63,428 nucleotides of DNA, taken from contig JAFVCA010000021.1 of the NCBI GenBank assembly GCA_017479705.1, forward strand, positions 1 through 63,428, given 5' to 3'. This document shows, in pieces, positions 24,452-33,574 of this stretch (the stretch's first letter is position 1; the number at the start of each line of letters is the position of its first letter). Origin of the DNA: Bacteroidales bacterium (lineage in GTDB: Bacteria > Bacteroidota > Bacteroidia > Bacteroidales > P3). The translations under genes were made by a program, and so were the position numbers. The notes below the pieces were generated by a model. That model was not told the DNA's origin and did no database searches. It worked only from the letters and a program-made list of their open reading frames with translations.

Positions 24452-26539
24452 ATCGATACCTCCATCATATACCTGAAAGGCGTCGGGCCACAGCGTGCCG
24501 ACATCCTCGCCAAAGAGCTGGACATCCACACCTTCGGCGACCTTTTGGAGTATTTTCCTTTCCGCATGGTGGACCGCTCGCACGTCAGCACCCTTGCCGA
24601 CTTCAATGCCGAAGAGCCCTACCTTGTTTTCCGCGGCCATATCGAGAACCTGCACACCGTCACCTCCGGCCGGTCCACAAGACTCGAAGCCACCTTCACC
24701 GACGGCACGGGCGCGATGACCCTTGTCTGGTTCCAAGGGCTGAAATGGATACGCGACAGCCTGCGGAACAATATCCTCTACAACGTCATGGGCAAGCCCA
24801 CCCTCTATGGCAGCAACTGGCAGATTGCCCACCCCGACATAGAGCCCGCCACACCTGGTGGCGACCACCCGGCCCATCCCCTGCTGCCCATCTACCGCAC
24901 CACCGAGAAGGCCAAAGCCAAAGGCTTCTCGTCCCGTGGCATTGCCCGCCTCACCGACACCCTGCTGCAACAGTTGACCCTTCCTCTGCCCGAATCTCTC
25001 CCTCCGCACATTGTGCAGAAATACCACCTCATGGACCGCAACAACGCCCTGCGCAACATGCACTACCCAAACACCATGCAAACGTGGGGGCAAGCCCTCT
25101 TCCGTGAGAAATTCGAAGAACTCTTCTTCCATCAGCTGGACTACCAATACAGCCGCATCAGCCGCCGAAACCACTCCTCAGGGCGCATATTCAGCATTGT
25201 GGGCGAGCATTTCAACGGTTTCTACCACAACAACCTGCCCTTCCCCCTTACGGGTGCACAAAAACGAGTCATCAAGGAGATTCGTGAGGACATGCGCAGC
25301 GGACGGCAGATGAACCGTCTGCTGCAAGGCGATGTGGGCAGCGGGAAAACCCTCGTAGCCCTGCTCACCATGCTCATAGCCCTCGACAACGGCTGCCAAG
25401 CCTGCCTCATGGCCCCCACCGAGATTCTTGCATCGCAGCACTTTGCCAGTTTCCAGAAAATGCTTAGCGGGCTGGACATACACGTCGAGCTGCTGGTGGG
25501 TGCACTGAAAGCCAAGCAAAAGAAAGAGGTGAAGCAACGCCTTGCCAACGGCCAGGTAGACATACTCATAGGCACCCATGCCCTCATTGAGGACGATGTT
25601 CAATTCTCCCAATTGGGCTATGTGGTTATCGACGAGCAGCACCGCTTCGGTGTCGAGCAACGAGCCAAACTCTGGCGCAAAAGCCCGGTGCCGCCTCACA
25701 TCCTCGTCATGACCGCCACACCCATCCCGCGCACGCTGGCCATGACCCTCTACGCCGACCTCGACTGCTCCATCATTGACGAGCTGCCCCCAGGACGGCA
25801 CCCAGTGATCACCACTCACGGCACCGATGCCAAACGCCTACTCCTTTTCAACTTCATGCGCCAGCAGATTGCCCAAGGCCGGCAGGTCTACGTCGTCTAC
25901 CCCCTCATCAACGAGAGCGAAAACTTAGACCTCAAGGACATTATGGACGGCTACGAAAGCCTGTCGCGCAGCTTTCCCCAGCCGCAATACCAACTCAGCA
26001 TCGTCCATGGCCAGATGCCCGCCGAAGCCAAAGCCTACGAGATGGACCGCTTCAAACGGGGCGAGACACAAATCATGGTTTCCACCACCGTCATTGAGGT
26101 GGGCGTGGACGTACCCAACGCCACAGTCATGGTCATTGAGAATGCCGAACGCTTTGGTCTCAGCCAGCTCCACCAGCTTCGCGGCCGCGTGGGGCGCGGA
26201 GCCAGCCAGTCCTACTGCATCCTGATGACCAAGGACGACCTGAGCCGCAACAGCAAACAGCGCATACAAACCATGTGCAGCACCACCGACGGCTTTGCCA
26301 TTGCCGAAGCCGACCTGCGTCTGCGCGGCCCCGGCGACCTCCAAGGGCTGCAACAAAGCGGCATGCTCAACCTACGTGTGGCCGACATTGTCGACGACGA
26401 ACCCCTTGTCCGCGTCACCCGCGACGAGGTGCGCTCCATCCTCGACGCCGACCCCGACCTCCTGCGGCCCGAAAACAGCACCCTGCGTCTGCACCTGCAG
26501 CAAAACCCATCACACGAACAATGGGATAAAATCAGTTAA
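24452..26539 (+). CDS. recG: ATP-dependent DNA helicase RecG, start codon unclear
   Basis: RecG unwinds branched DNA and remodels stalled replication forks. Visible motifs are Walker A GDVGSGKT, the DEQH box in VVIDEQHRFGVEQRAKL, MTATPIPRTLAM, and the C-terminal helicase motif QLHQLRGRVGRG. The wedge domain precedes them. The conserved N-terminus (YLKGVGPQRADILAKEL) is encoded from about 24452, but the codons there are ATC GAT ACC TCC ATC ATA TAC CTG, with no ATG, GTG or TTG. The first standard start is TTG at 24545, which would delete the conserved motif. The frame is the same as coaD and separated from it only by the coaD stop. An ATC or CTG start, coupled to coaD, or a point mutation of an ATG are the options. 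Confidence 0.93.
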   Translation: MDTSIIYLKGVGPQRADILAKELDIHTFGDLLEYFPFRMVDRSHVSTLADFNAEEPYLVFRGHIENLHTVTSGRSTRLEATFTDGTGAMTLVWFQGLKWIRDSLRNNILYNVMGKPTLYGSNWQIAHPDIEPATPGGDHPAHPLLPIYRTTEKAKAKGFSSRGIARLTDTLLQQLTLPLPESLPPHIVQKYHLMDRNNALRNMHYPNTMQTWGQALFREKFEELFFHQLDYQYSRISRRNHSSGRIFSIVGEHFNGFYHNNLPFPLTGAQKRVIKEIREDMRSGRQMNRLLQGDVGSGKTLVALLTMLIALDNGCQACLMAPTEILASQHFASFQKMLSGLDIHVELLVGALKAKQKKEVKQRLANGQVDILIGTHALIEDDVQFSQLGYVVIDEQHRFGVEQRAKLWRKSPVPPHILVMTATPIPRTLAMTLYADLDCSIIDELPPGRHPVITTHGTDAKRLLLFNFMRQQIAQGRQVYVVYPLINESENLDLKDIMDGYESLSRSFPQPQYQLSIVHGQMPAEAKAYEMDRFKRGETQIMVSTTVIEVGVDVPNATVMVIENAERFGLSQLHQLRGRVGRGASQSYCILMTKDDLSRNSKQRIQTMCSTTDGFAIAEADLRLRGPGDLQGLQQSGMLNLRVADIVDDEPLVRVTRDEVRSILDADPDLLRPENSTLRLHLQQNPSHEQWDKIS

Positions 26540-26562
26540 TCATTCACACTCACAATCCACTC

Positions 26563-26943
26563 ATGACACTCAAAGCACAACAAGGAGACTCCCTCTCATC
26601 CGGCAAACTCACACTCTACGCCTTCGACGATGCCGACCACCCCGTGGGCTGTGTCGAGCTTTACAACTACGACCCCATCAACCGCCGTGCCGCCGTGGGC
26701 ATTGTGGTCTCCAACGAATACCGCCACCGTGGCAATGGCTCAACCATGATTCAGACCCTCACTGACTTCTGCCGGCAAAACACCTCGCTCCACCAGCTCT
26801 ATGCCGACATCGCCGCCACCAACACTCCAAGCCTGCACATCTTCCAAAAAGCCGGCTATGCCCATTGCGCCACCCTCCGCGACTGGGTAATCCGTTCCGA
26901 CAGGTTTATTGACACCCACCGATACCAACTCATCCTCGAATAA
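26563..26943 (+). CDS. GNAT-family N-acetyltransferase, short
   Basis: The 126-aa protein contains the acetyl-CoA binding core: VELYNYDPINRRAAVGIVV, then EYRHRGNGSTMIQTL and TPSLHIFQKAGYAHCAT. Typical SpeG/RimJ-like relatives are about 165 aa, and the first 40-50 residues, including strand 1 and helix 1, appear to be missing. It may be an N-terminally truncated copy or use a different arrangement. It starts 23 bp after recG and is followed at 8 bp by mltG, so it is in the same operon. Confidence 0.78.
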   Translation: MTLKAQQGDSLSSGKLTLYAFDDADHPVGCVELYNYDPINRRAAVGIVVSNEYRHRGNGSTMIQTLTDFCRQNTSLHQLYADIAATNTPSLHIFQKAGYAHCATLRDWVIRSDRFIDTHRYQLILE

Positions 26944-26951
26944 TCCTCATT

Positions 26952-27968
26952 ATGAAGACCAAACATCTCCTACCCATCATTATCATAGCCTCCATCGTCC
27001 TTCTTCTCGGAGGCGGCCTGTTCCTTGTCCGCGAACAGACCCTCAACATCCCGGAACCCGTGCGCATCAACATCCCGCCGGGGGCCGACTACGACGCCCT
27101 CACCGACACGCTCGACGCGCACGGCTGCATTCCCAACCATGCCGCCTTCCATGCCATAGCCCGAGCCCGGGGGCTGCAAAAGCATGTCAAAGCCGGCAGC
27201 TACCTCCTGCAACCGCACACCCACATCATCCGAGTGATACAAAAGCTCTACTCCGGCAACCAGGACCCCGTGCGCATCACCATCAACAAACATCGCACCC
27301 CCGATCAGCTGTGCCAATACCTCGGCACCCGTCTCACCCTCTCCCCGGACAGCCTCCTTGCCCTCATGCAGTCCCCGCAGACCTGCACCCACTACGGCGA
27401 AACGCCACAAACCATCATAGGCCTCTTCCTCCAAAACACCTACGAACTCTACTGGACCACCTCCCCCACAGCCCTCTTAGACCGCATGAAACGCGAATCG
27501 GACTACTTCTGGCAGAAACGCAGCCGCCAACTTGAAGCCCTCGGCCTCACCCGCCAGCAAGTCCTCACCATCGCCTCCATTGTCGACGAAGAGACCAATG
27601 CCGACGACGAAAAAGCCGACATCGCCTCCGTCTACCTCAACCGCTACCGCGTCGGCATGCCCCTCCAGGCCGACCCCACCGTCAAGTACGCCATCGGCGA
27701 TTTCTCCATCCGCCGCATCAAGGGCGACATGCTCTCCTTCCCCAGCCCCTACAACACCTACCTCAATGCCGGTCTGCCTCCGGGACCCATCTGCATCCCC
27801 TCGGTCTCCTCCATCGACGCAGTGCTCAAAAACAAGAAAACTGGCTATTTTTTCTTCTGCGCAAAGGAAGATTTCAGCGGTCGACACAATTTTGCGGCCA
27901 CTTCTGCCGAACATTCTGCAAACGCCCAAAAGTTCCACAAAGCACTCAACAACAGAAATATTCACTAA
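26952..27968 (+). CDS. mltG: Endolytic murein transglycosylase MltG
   Basis: MltG cuts nascent glycan strands at the inner membrane and sets peptidoglycan strand length. The 338-aa protein has one N-terminal membrane helix (about residues 7-26), a LysM-like region, and the YceG catalytic segment QVLTIASIVDEETNADDE followed by SVYLNRYRVGMPLQADPTVKYA. In most homologues the motif reads SIVE(K/E)ET; here the first position is Asp, so whether the usual catalytic Glu is the one replaced should be checked by alignment. Length is normal. Confidence 0.92.
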   Translation: MKTKHLLPIIIIASIVLLLGGGLFLVREQTLNIPEPVRINIPPGADYDALTDTLDAHGCIPNHAAFHAIARARGLQKHVKAGSYLLQPHTHIIRVIQKLYSGNQDPVRITINKHRTPDQLCQYLGTRLTLSPDSLLALMQSPQTCTHYGETPQTIIGLFLQNTYELYWTTSPTALLDRMKRESDYFWQKRSRQLEALGLTRQQVLTIASIVDEETNADDEKADIASVYLNRYRVGMPLQADPTVKYAIGDFSIRRIKGDMLSFPSPYNTYLNAGLPPGPICIPSVSSIDAVLKNKKTGYFFFCAKEDFSGRHNFAATSAEHSANAQKFHKALNNRNIH

Positions 27969-28040
27969 TCCATCACCACCCCTTCAAAAAAAAATAATCA
28001 AAAATAATCCTTTTTTTCTTGATAATCTAAAAAAAAGTAG

Positions 28041-28048
28041 TACTTTTG
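28041..28048 (+). promoter_or_regulatory. -7 element of the SRP RNA gene
   Basis: TACTTTTG matches TAnnTTTG and lies 6 bp before the start of the SRP RNA stem, a plausible distance to its transcription start. Confidence 0.6.
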
Positions 28049-28053
28049 CAAAT

Positions 28054-28157
28054 GGGTAAGTCTTATACGACCAGCTCCCATTGAATCCCCCAGGGTAGGA
28101 ATACAGCAAGGGTGTTTGGTTGTAGCGGTGCGATATAAACAGCTTACCCTTTTTTTA
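28054..28157 (+). ncRNA. ffs: Signal recognition particle RNA, small bacterial type
   Basis: The terminal stem GGGTAAG (28054-28060) pairs with CTTACCC (28143-28149). The apical domain contains the conserved CAGGGTAGGAATACAGCAAGGG, with the GGAA-type tetraloop and the asymmetric AGCA loop that bind Ffh; the flanking helix pairs ACCAGC-side and GGTTGT-side segments. A -7 promoter element precedes it and eight T residues follow the closing stem, acting as terminator. The RNA scaffolds co-translational membrane targeting. The length of about 100 nt is normal for this class. Confidence 0.9.
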
Positions 28158-28166
28158 TTTGAGTAT

Positions 28167-28997
28167 ATGTCAACAACAATAATATTAGCCTACATCCTCA
28201 TCGTAGTCGGCATTGTCGGATGGGCAGCGCTCATCCCTTCGGGCAAGCACGTCGGCCCTAAATTCACATCCTATATCACCATCTTCGGAGGTGCCTTCCT
28301 CTTCGCCTCCTGTTTCATCAACCTCGTGCCCCACATCTTCCTTGGCGAAGACCCCTACCGTTTCGTCACACCCAACTGGCACTTCAAAATTGCCGCCTCC
28401 GTCATGGTGGGATTCCTCATCCAGCTGCTGCTCGAACAACTCACCCGCGGAGCCGAGCACGGCCACAACCACTGCCCCTGCTGCGAAGAAGAGCATGAGG
28501 CCGCCGAGCACCACCACAGCCATCTCCCCCACCCCGGCCACTGCCACTCAGGCGCCGTCCACCCCATCACCGGCCTCATCATCGGCCTCTCCATCCACGC
28601 CTTCCTCGAAGGCATGCCCCTTGTCGACCTCGACGGCGACATCCACCAAGGCCTCCTCTACGGCATCGTCCTCCACAACATCCCCATTGCCCTGGTGCTT
28701 GTCAGCCTTTTCATATCCAACCACTATGGCTTCTGGCGGTCATTCGGGCTCCTTGCCCTCTTCGCCGTCATGACCCCCCTTGGCTCACTCTGCAACCTCT
28801 ACCTCATCCCCTCCAGCGAACTGTTCCAAAGCATCATCATGGGCGTCGTGGTCGGCATACTCCTCCACGTCGCCGTCAACATCCTCTTTGACCACGACCA
28901 CAACAACTTCACCCTCACCAAACTCATGCTCATTCTCTTAGCCTTCGTCGCCGCCTACTTCACTCCCGGCTGCCCCGAAATCTATCCCACATTCTAA
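28167..28997 (+). CDS. ZIP-family metal transporter
   Basis: Starting at ATG 28167 (an earlier frame start overlaps the SRP RNA) gives 276 aa with about eight membrane helices. Between helices 3 and 4 is a His/Cys/Glu-rich loop (GHNHCPCCEEEHEAAEHHHS). The ZIP metal-binding signatures are present as HAFLEGMPL in helix 4 and HNIPIALVLVSLF in helix 5. It most likely imports zinc or a related divalent metal into the cytoplasm. No zinc-uptake operator is evident. Confidence 0.9.
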   Translation: MSTTIILAYILIVVGIVGWAALIPSGKHVGPKFTSYITIFGGAFLFASCFINLVPHIFLGEDPYRFVTPNWHFKIAASVMVGFLIQLLLEQLTRGAEHGHNHCPCCEEEHEAAEHHHSHLPHPGHCHSGAVHPITGLIIGLSIHAFLEGMPLVDLDGDIHQGLLYGIVLHNIPIALVLVSLFISNHYGFWRSFGLLALFAVMTPLGSLCNLYLIPSSELFQSIIMGVVVGILLHVAVNILFDHDHNNFTLTKLMLILLAFVAAYFTPGCPEIYPTF

Positions 28998-29030
28998 TCA
29001 TCATTTTCAATCAGTAATCCCCCATTCGTA

Positions 29031-30140
29031 ATGACCACCGCCGAAACCATCAAAGACCTCCAACAACGCACCGAAGCCCTGCGCCGCTACCTCAACATAG
29101 ACAACCTCACCGCACAAGTGGCCGAGGAAGAAAAGCAAACCGAAGCCCCCGACTTCTGGAACGACCCCAAGCAAGCCCAACGCATCATGAAAGCCATCCA
29201 GACAAAAAAAGCTTGGGTCACAGCCTACCGCGAAGTAGAAAACAGCTGCGGCGACCTCGCCGTCATGGGCGAATTCTTTGACAGCGGCGACGCCACCGAG
29301 CAAGAAGTCCTCGACCAGATAGCCATCACGCAACCCCTCGTCGAAGCCCTCGAACTCAAGAATATGCTCCAAGGCGAAAGCGACCATTTCGACGCCGTCC
29401 TCTCCATCAATGCCGGCGCGGGCGGTGTTGAAGCCCAGGACTGGGCCGAAATGCTCATGCGCATGTACATCCGCTATGCCGAAACCCACAACTACCGCGT
29501 GGCCATCTCCAACAGTCTCGACGGCGAAGGCGCCGGCATCAAAAGCGCCACCCTGCAAATCGAGGGCGACTACGCCTACGGCTACCTCAAGAGCGAGACC
29601 GGCGTCCACCGTCTGGTCCGCGTCAGCCCCTTCAACGCCCAAGGCAAACGCATGACCTCCTTCGCCTCCGTCAGCGTCACACCGCTTGTCGACGACACCA
29701 TCGAGGTTGTCGTCGACATGTCACGCCTCAGCTGGGACACCTTCCGCAGCGGCGGAGCGGGCGGACAGAACGTCAACAAGGTAGAGAGCGGTGTCCGTCT
29801 GCGCTATCAGTACAAGGACCCCTACACCGGCGCCGAAGAAGAAATCCTTATCGAAAATACCGAAACCCGCGACCAGCCCAAGAACAAAGAAAACGCCATG
29901 CGACTGCTCCGCTCGCAGCTCTACGAACGCGAACTGCAACACCGCATGGAGGAGCAAGCCAAAATCAAAGCCTCACAGAAAAAGATTGAATGGGGCAGCC
30001 AGATACGCAGCTACGTCATGGACGACCGCCGCGTCAAAGACCACCGCACCAACTACCAAACCTCCGACGTGGCCGCCGTCATGGACGGCAAAATCGACAA
30101 CTTCATCAAAGCCTACCTCATGCAATTCGGAGCCGAGTAA
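29031..30140 (+). CDS. prfB: Peptide chain release factor 2
   Basis: RF2 reads UGA and UAA stop codons and triggers peptide release. The SPF anticodon tripeptide is present (RLVRVSPFNAQGKRMTSFAS) and the catalytic GGQ motif is in SGGAGGQNVNKVESGVRL. The 369-aa frame is continuous. At the position where many bacteria have the programmed +1 frameshift (after LRxYL) this gene reads CTC AAC ATA GAC with no in-frame TGA, so autoregulatory frameshifting is absent. Confidence 0.97.
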   Translation: MTTAETIKDLQQRTEALRRYLNIDNLTAQVAEEEKQTEAPDFWNDPKQAQRIMKAIQTKKAWVTAYREVENSCGDLAVMGEFFDSGDATEQEVLDQIAITQPLVEALELKNMLQGESDHFDAVLSINAGAGGVEAQDWAEMLMRMYIRYAETHNYRVAISNSLDGEGAGIKSATLQIEGDYAYGYLKSETGVHRLVRVSPFNAQGKRMTSFASVSVTPLVDDTIEVVVDMSRLSWDTFRSGGAGGQNVNKVESGVRLRYQYKDPYTGAEEEILIENTETRDQPKNKENAMRLLRSQLYERELQHRMEEQAKIKASQKKIEWGSQIRSYVMDDRRVKDHRTNYQTSDVAAVMDGKIDNFIKAYLMQFGAE

Positions 30141-30287
30141 ACTTCGCACCCCACAGGTTCGTTCCCGCATTCTTCCCATTCACTTCTCCCTCTCCCATTC
30201 AGAGAAATATGCTATTACGGGAATAAAACCGAGCAGTAAGGAGCGACGTTGCAGCAACTCCTCTCCGATGGAAGCTGCGAAATACTG

Positions 30288-30315
30288 AAGGCCTGTCGAC
30301 ACGACAAGCCTTTTT
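30288..30315 (+). terminator. Terminator between prfB and the TIR cluster
   Basis: Arms 30288-30298 and 30302-30312 (AAGGCCTGTCG/CGACAAGCCTT, one mismatch) are followed by TTTTT. The stem is A-rich on its left side, so it can serve both the plus-strand prfB transcript and the converging minus-strand cluster. The 146 bp before it include the AAGGAGCGACGTTGCA motif at about 30238. Confidence 0.8.
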
Positions 30316-30316
30316 C

Positions 30317-31354
30317 TTACTTCAGATGGTTCTTGCAGTCGGCTATATAGGTGTCAATATCACCTCCTGTAAACCCTTCCCTCTTCAGTTTCTCAAAGAG
30401 GCTCAGGGCTTCCGGGTACCTGCCCGCTTTATGGAAATTCACCGCCTTGCTGTAATCCTTGTTGACCTTGGGTTTTTCTGCGGTTTTGGCGACCGGCGCC
30501 GTCTTGACGGGTTCATCTGTCTTAACCTCCTCGGGCTGTTTGGCCGGTTCGGCTCCTGTTTGAGGGATAGAAGCCTCTACCTTTGGGGCGACTTCATGGG
30601 TTTCGACCTTCGAGGTTGTCTCAACAGCTTTTTGAGGTTTTTCGTCGGCCTTGGTCTCTGTTTTCTGTTTGGTGGCAGTCTTTTCCTTTTCCACCTTCTT
30701 CTTTGTCTTTGTGGGAGGTTCAGGGGCCGCAACGGATTCTACCTGCGGGGCAGCAGGTGTATCTATCACTATTGAATCGGGCTGGACCGAGTCGGTCACC
30801 AGGGCTTCGCCACCACCACGCGGCACCAAGAACAATAGCAGCAAGCCCACGGCCACAACCGCAGCGGCACTGCCCCAAACGGCATTGTTGCGCCACCATT
30901 TGCGGCGCATACGCTGCCTCACCACCAAGCCCACATTGGCTTTAAAGGTGTAATCGCGATGGACAGAAGAAATCTGGATGCCGCCATTGGCCGATAGCAC
31001 TTTCAGCGAACTGGGCAAATCCTCCGGCCATACACTCACGGCTCCGTCAGGAGTGATGGGTATAATCTTGCGATTGTACTTGAGGGCCTCCTCGATTTCT
31101 CTGCGCACCCAGTCGCCCTCCGCCTTGCAACGCACGAGCGTATCCTTGGTCAGCAACAGGACAAAGAAATCGCATGTTCGGATGGCTGGCAGTATTTTCT
31201 GGGAGAAGAAATCGTCCGTGCAATCGTTAAAGTCGAAGAAAACCTTGAATCTCTTCTCTTTAAATGCATAGTAAAAAGAACGTGCCAGATCGACATTGGA
31301 AGTGCCGTCGCTTTCATGGCGCCTGTAGCTAAGAAAGATATCATATCCTGCCAT
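30317..31354 (-). CDS. TIR-domain membrane protein with C-terminal repeat-like domain
   Basis: The 345-aa protein begins with a TIR domain (residues 3-140: GYDIFLSYRRHES, FKVFFDF). The SARM1-like catalytic glutamate is E86, in AEGDWVRREIEEALKY followed by RKIIPI, so NAD+ hydrolysis or cyclisation is likely. A membrane helix at about 158-177 is followed by a long Lys/Glu/Thr/Pro-rich linker and a C-terminal TPR-like segment (SKAVNFHKAGRYPEALSLFEKL). TIR would thus be cytoplasmic and the tail periplasmic, a layout suited to passing an outside signal to the enzyme. It is the last gene of a minus-strand cluster with RyR and FGE-domain genes. Confidence 0.85.
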   Translation of the reverse strand: MAGYDIFLSYRRHESDGTSNVDLARSFYYAFKEKRFKVFFDFNDCTDDFFSQKILPAIRTCDFFVLLLTKDTLVRCKAEGDWVRREIEEALKYNRKIIPITPDGAVSVWPEDLPSSLKVLSANGGIQISSVHRDYTFKANVGLVVRQRMRRKWWRNNAVWGSAAAVVAVGLLLLFLVPRGGGEALVTDSVQPDSIVIDTPAAPQVESVAAPEPPTKTKKKVEKEKTATKQKTETKADEKPQKAVETTSKVETHEVAPKVEASIPQTGAEPAKQPEEVKTDEPVKTAPVAKTAEKPKVNKDYSKAVNFHKAGRYPEALSLFEKLKREGFTGGDIDTYIADCKNHLK

Positions 31355-31424
31355 ACTCTTCTTCGTGGGTTTAGGGTTAAAACTATTCTGCCGAGGGATA
31401 GTGTTGTTAGGGGGTGAACGGGGA

Positions 31425-33284
31425 TTATCGGATTATCACATCTTGTGCATCAATCATCAGGGGGCCTTCGGCAAGACGACGCCGGATGGCTTTGGAGCGT
31501 TTGGCATTCTTTACACTGTTGCTTATGCCCTCGATTATCTCGGTGAGATAGATGGCCGCGGAGATTCCGAAACCGGCACAACTCAGGTAATAACCAATGT
31601 TTTTGAGGTAGAAAGGATTCATGGCAGGGTCGGTCAGCTCCTGAACGGGATGGTCTATTCGAGTCTCCCACAGCAGACCGAAAACGCCTATACCGCCAAA
31701 AAGGAAGAAGGGAATGGCGCGCGAAGCGACATCGGAACGCGCCCCTTGGTTGTAGGTGCCCAAACCTGGAATGAGCAGCGAGGGTGCCCAAGAAAGACCA
31801 CGGGCCGTCTGGAAATCCATCAGGTAGATGTCGCGGTACTGCTCGACATAGCCCTGCCGCTCAAGGTCCTTATTCACCCAACCGAAGGTGTAGACACGCT
31901 TGGTTGGCAGACGCGGGACTAAGTATTGTTTGAACGTGCCGTCTGCTTCCAGCTCGGTTTTGGAAGTCTGCACCTGATACATGAACTGCCGCTCAATCGA
32001 GTCTATCATACTTTGCATCAGACTGTCTTTGACGCGCCTTGCATCAAACTCCGATGTAGTATAGTCCCAACGGACAACAGCAGAAATGGTGTCAGCGGTG
32101 CGCACATAAACATTTTGCTCACGCACAGGGCTGATCAAAGGTGAGTTGGCAATGCTGTCCAATTCGGCTTTCAGTATATTGATGCGATACTCACTGGGTC
32201 TGGAACCTCTTGCTTTCGAATCGGCCATCGATACCGAAACATCAGCCGACGACTCATTCTCGTAATCCGTCCTCACATTGAAGTCTAAGCGCAACTCCTG
32301 TTTCTTACTGCTAATGTGATTTCGGATTTCCAGATTCACCACATCCTGCAATTGCTTGCAGAGCATCTCAAACGATTGGGGGCATTTGGATCTGTAAGGC
32401 ACCTCAACATTGTTTTTGCGAGCCAACAGAAGCTCTTTGACACGGAGCACCTTCTCGTTTTGCGGTTCGAAAGACAGGATTGTGTCGCACAGGGGCAGTG
32501 CCTTTACCCATGACTCGCCCTCGCTCTGCAACAGCGCCATGTCTAAAAGAGCCGAATAGTGGATGGAGCGGCTCTTCTCTACAAGCTGATACGCAATCTT
32601 GATAGAATCGTTCATGGGAGGATAATAGTCCATGACAGAGTCCAGCGTTGAGAAGGCCTCGGCAAACCTGCCTGAGTTGCGCAACTCATCGGCACGGGCC
32701 ATAGCCTTCTTCACAACCTCCACAGCTGCCTTCTTCTGAGGGGTGATGAACTTTACTATCTCATCGACATATTTCAACTGAACCCACAACGAGGTGTCCT
32801 GATCTTGAAGCACCTTGCACTCGTAACGCTCAATGCGCCCTTTCACTGGCTTGGTAGCGACAAAAACAGACTTTACGCCGTTAAGGGTATAGGCATGGTT
32901 CAGCAAATCGCTTATAAAATCACACTCCCCTTTGTGTTTCATCGAGAACTGCACATAATTGCTCAAGCCGTCCAACGATTCCATCAGAAGCACCTCGACA
33001 TTGCCCGATTTAGAGAAATGGTAGAACCCTGTGCGCATGTAGCGCAACGGGAAGTTGTCAACAGTGTCGGTGATTGTATCGGTAATACTGCCCATTTGGT
33101 AGTCCTTCTCCGCCATGATATCGAAGACATCTGATATTGGGAGATGAAGCATAGACTCCAGCGTCTCAACTGTGATGCACGAGCTGGTATTCATTGTTTC
33201 CTGGGCTTGCAAACGGTTGCCCGGAAGTATTATCATAGCAAGCAACAGACCTATCAATCCAAAAAGAGTATTACTATTACGCAT
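31425..33284 (-). CDS. Exported 619-aa protein of unknown function in the TIR cluster
   Basis: The protein has a signal peptide (LIGLLLAMIILPGNRLQAQ) and a helical, TPR-like middle (MARADELRNSGRFAEAFSTLDS, then EGESWVKALPLCDTILSFEP). The C-terminal region has two or three hydrophobic stretches (IPFFLFGGIGVFGLLW, NIGYYLSCAGFGISAAIYLTEII). I do not recognise the family. It sits between the RyR genes and the TIR-membrane gene, 70 bp upstream of the latter, and is probably a periplasmic or membrane partner. A -7 element lies about 220 bp upstream. Confidence 0.75.
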   Translation of the reverse strand: MRNSNTLFGLIGLLLAMIILPGNRLQAQETMNTSSCITVETLESMLHLPISDVFDIMAEKDYQMGSITDTITDTVDNFPLRYMRTGFYHFSKSGNVEVLLMESLDGLSNYVQFSMKHKGECDFISDLLNHAYTLNGVKSVFVATKPVKGRIERYECKVLQDQDTSLWVQLKYVDEIVKFITPQKKAAVEVVKKAMARADELRNSGRFAEAFSTLDSVMDYYPPMNDSIKIAYQLVEKSRSIHYSALLDMALLQSEGESWVKALPLCDTILSFEPQNEKVLRVKELLLARKNNVEVPYRSKCPQSFEMLCKQLQDVVNLEIRNHISSKKQELRLDFNVRTDYENESSADVSVSMADSKARGSRPSEYRINILKAELDSIANSPLISPVREQNVYVRTADTISAVVRWDYTTSEFDARRVKDSLMQSMIDSIERQFMYQVQTSKTELEADGTFKQYLVPRLPTKRVYTFGWVNKDLERQGYVEQYRDIYLMDFQTARGLSWAPSLLIPGLGTYNQGARSDVASRAIPFFLFGGIGVFGLLWETRIDHPVQELTDPAMNPFYLKNIGYYLSCAGFGISAAIYLTEIIEGISNSVKNAKRSKAIRRRLAEGPLMIDAQDVIIR

Positions 33285-33506
33285 AAAACAGCACTATTTA
33301 ATTACACTTTCATTTCAAAAAATCAATGTCTATACCACCGTGTTCTGGGTTTGTTTAGGGCGGCAAAAAAGCCTTTCCTGCCTTTAAAAACGAGCTTTGA
33401 AAGGGAAATGAAACCATCTTTGGCCATATTGACAGACACAAACAACAGCCCATTCTCCTATCCTACACACCATTAAACGCTACCCGTCCATAATAATATA
33501 GGTATG

Positions 33507-33514
33507 CAAATATA
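33507..33514 (-). promoter_or_regulatory. -7 element within 33285-33574
   Basis: The minus strand reads TATATTTG 223 bp upstream of the 619-aa protein gene. The surrounding 290-bp gap (33285-33574) contains no gene that I can support, only A/T-rich sequence. Confidence 0.45.
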
Positions 33515-33574
33515 CGTTTTTTTAAGGAATAACAACAATTATTTGTTGAAAAAAAATACTTTTTTACAATCTTT

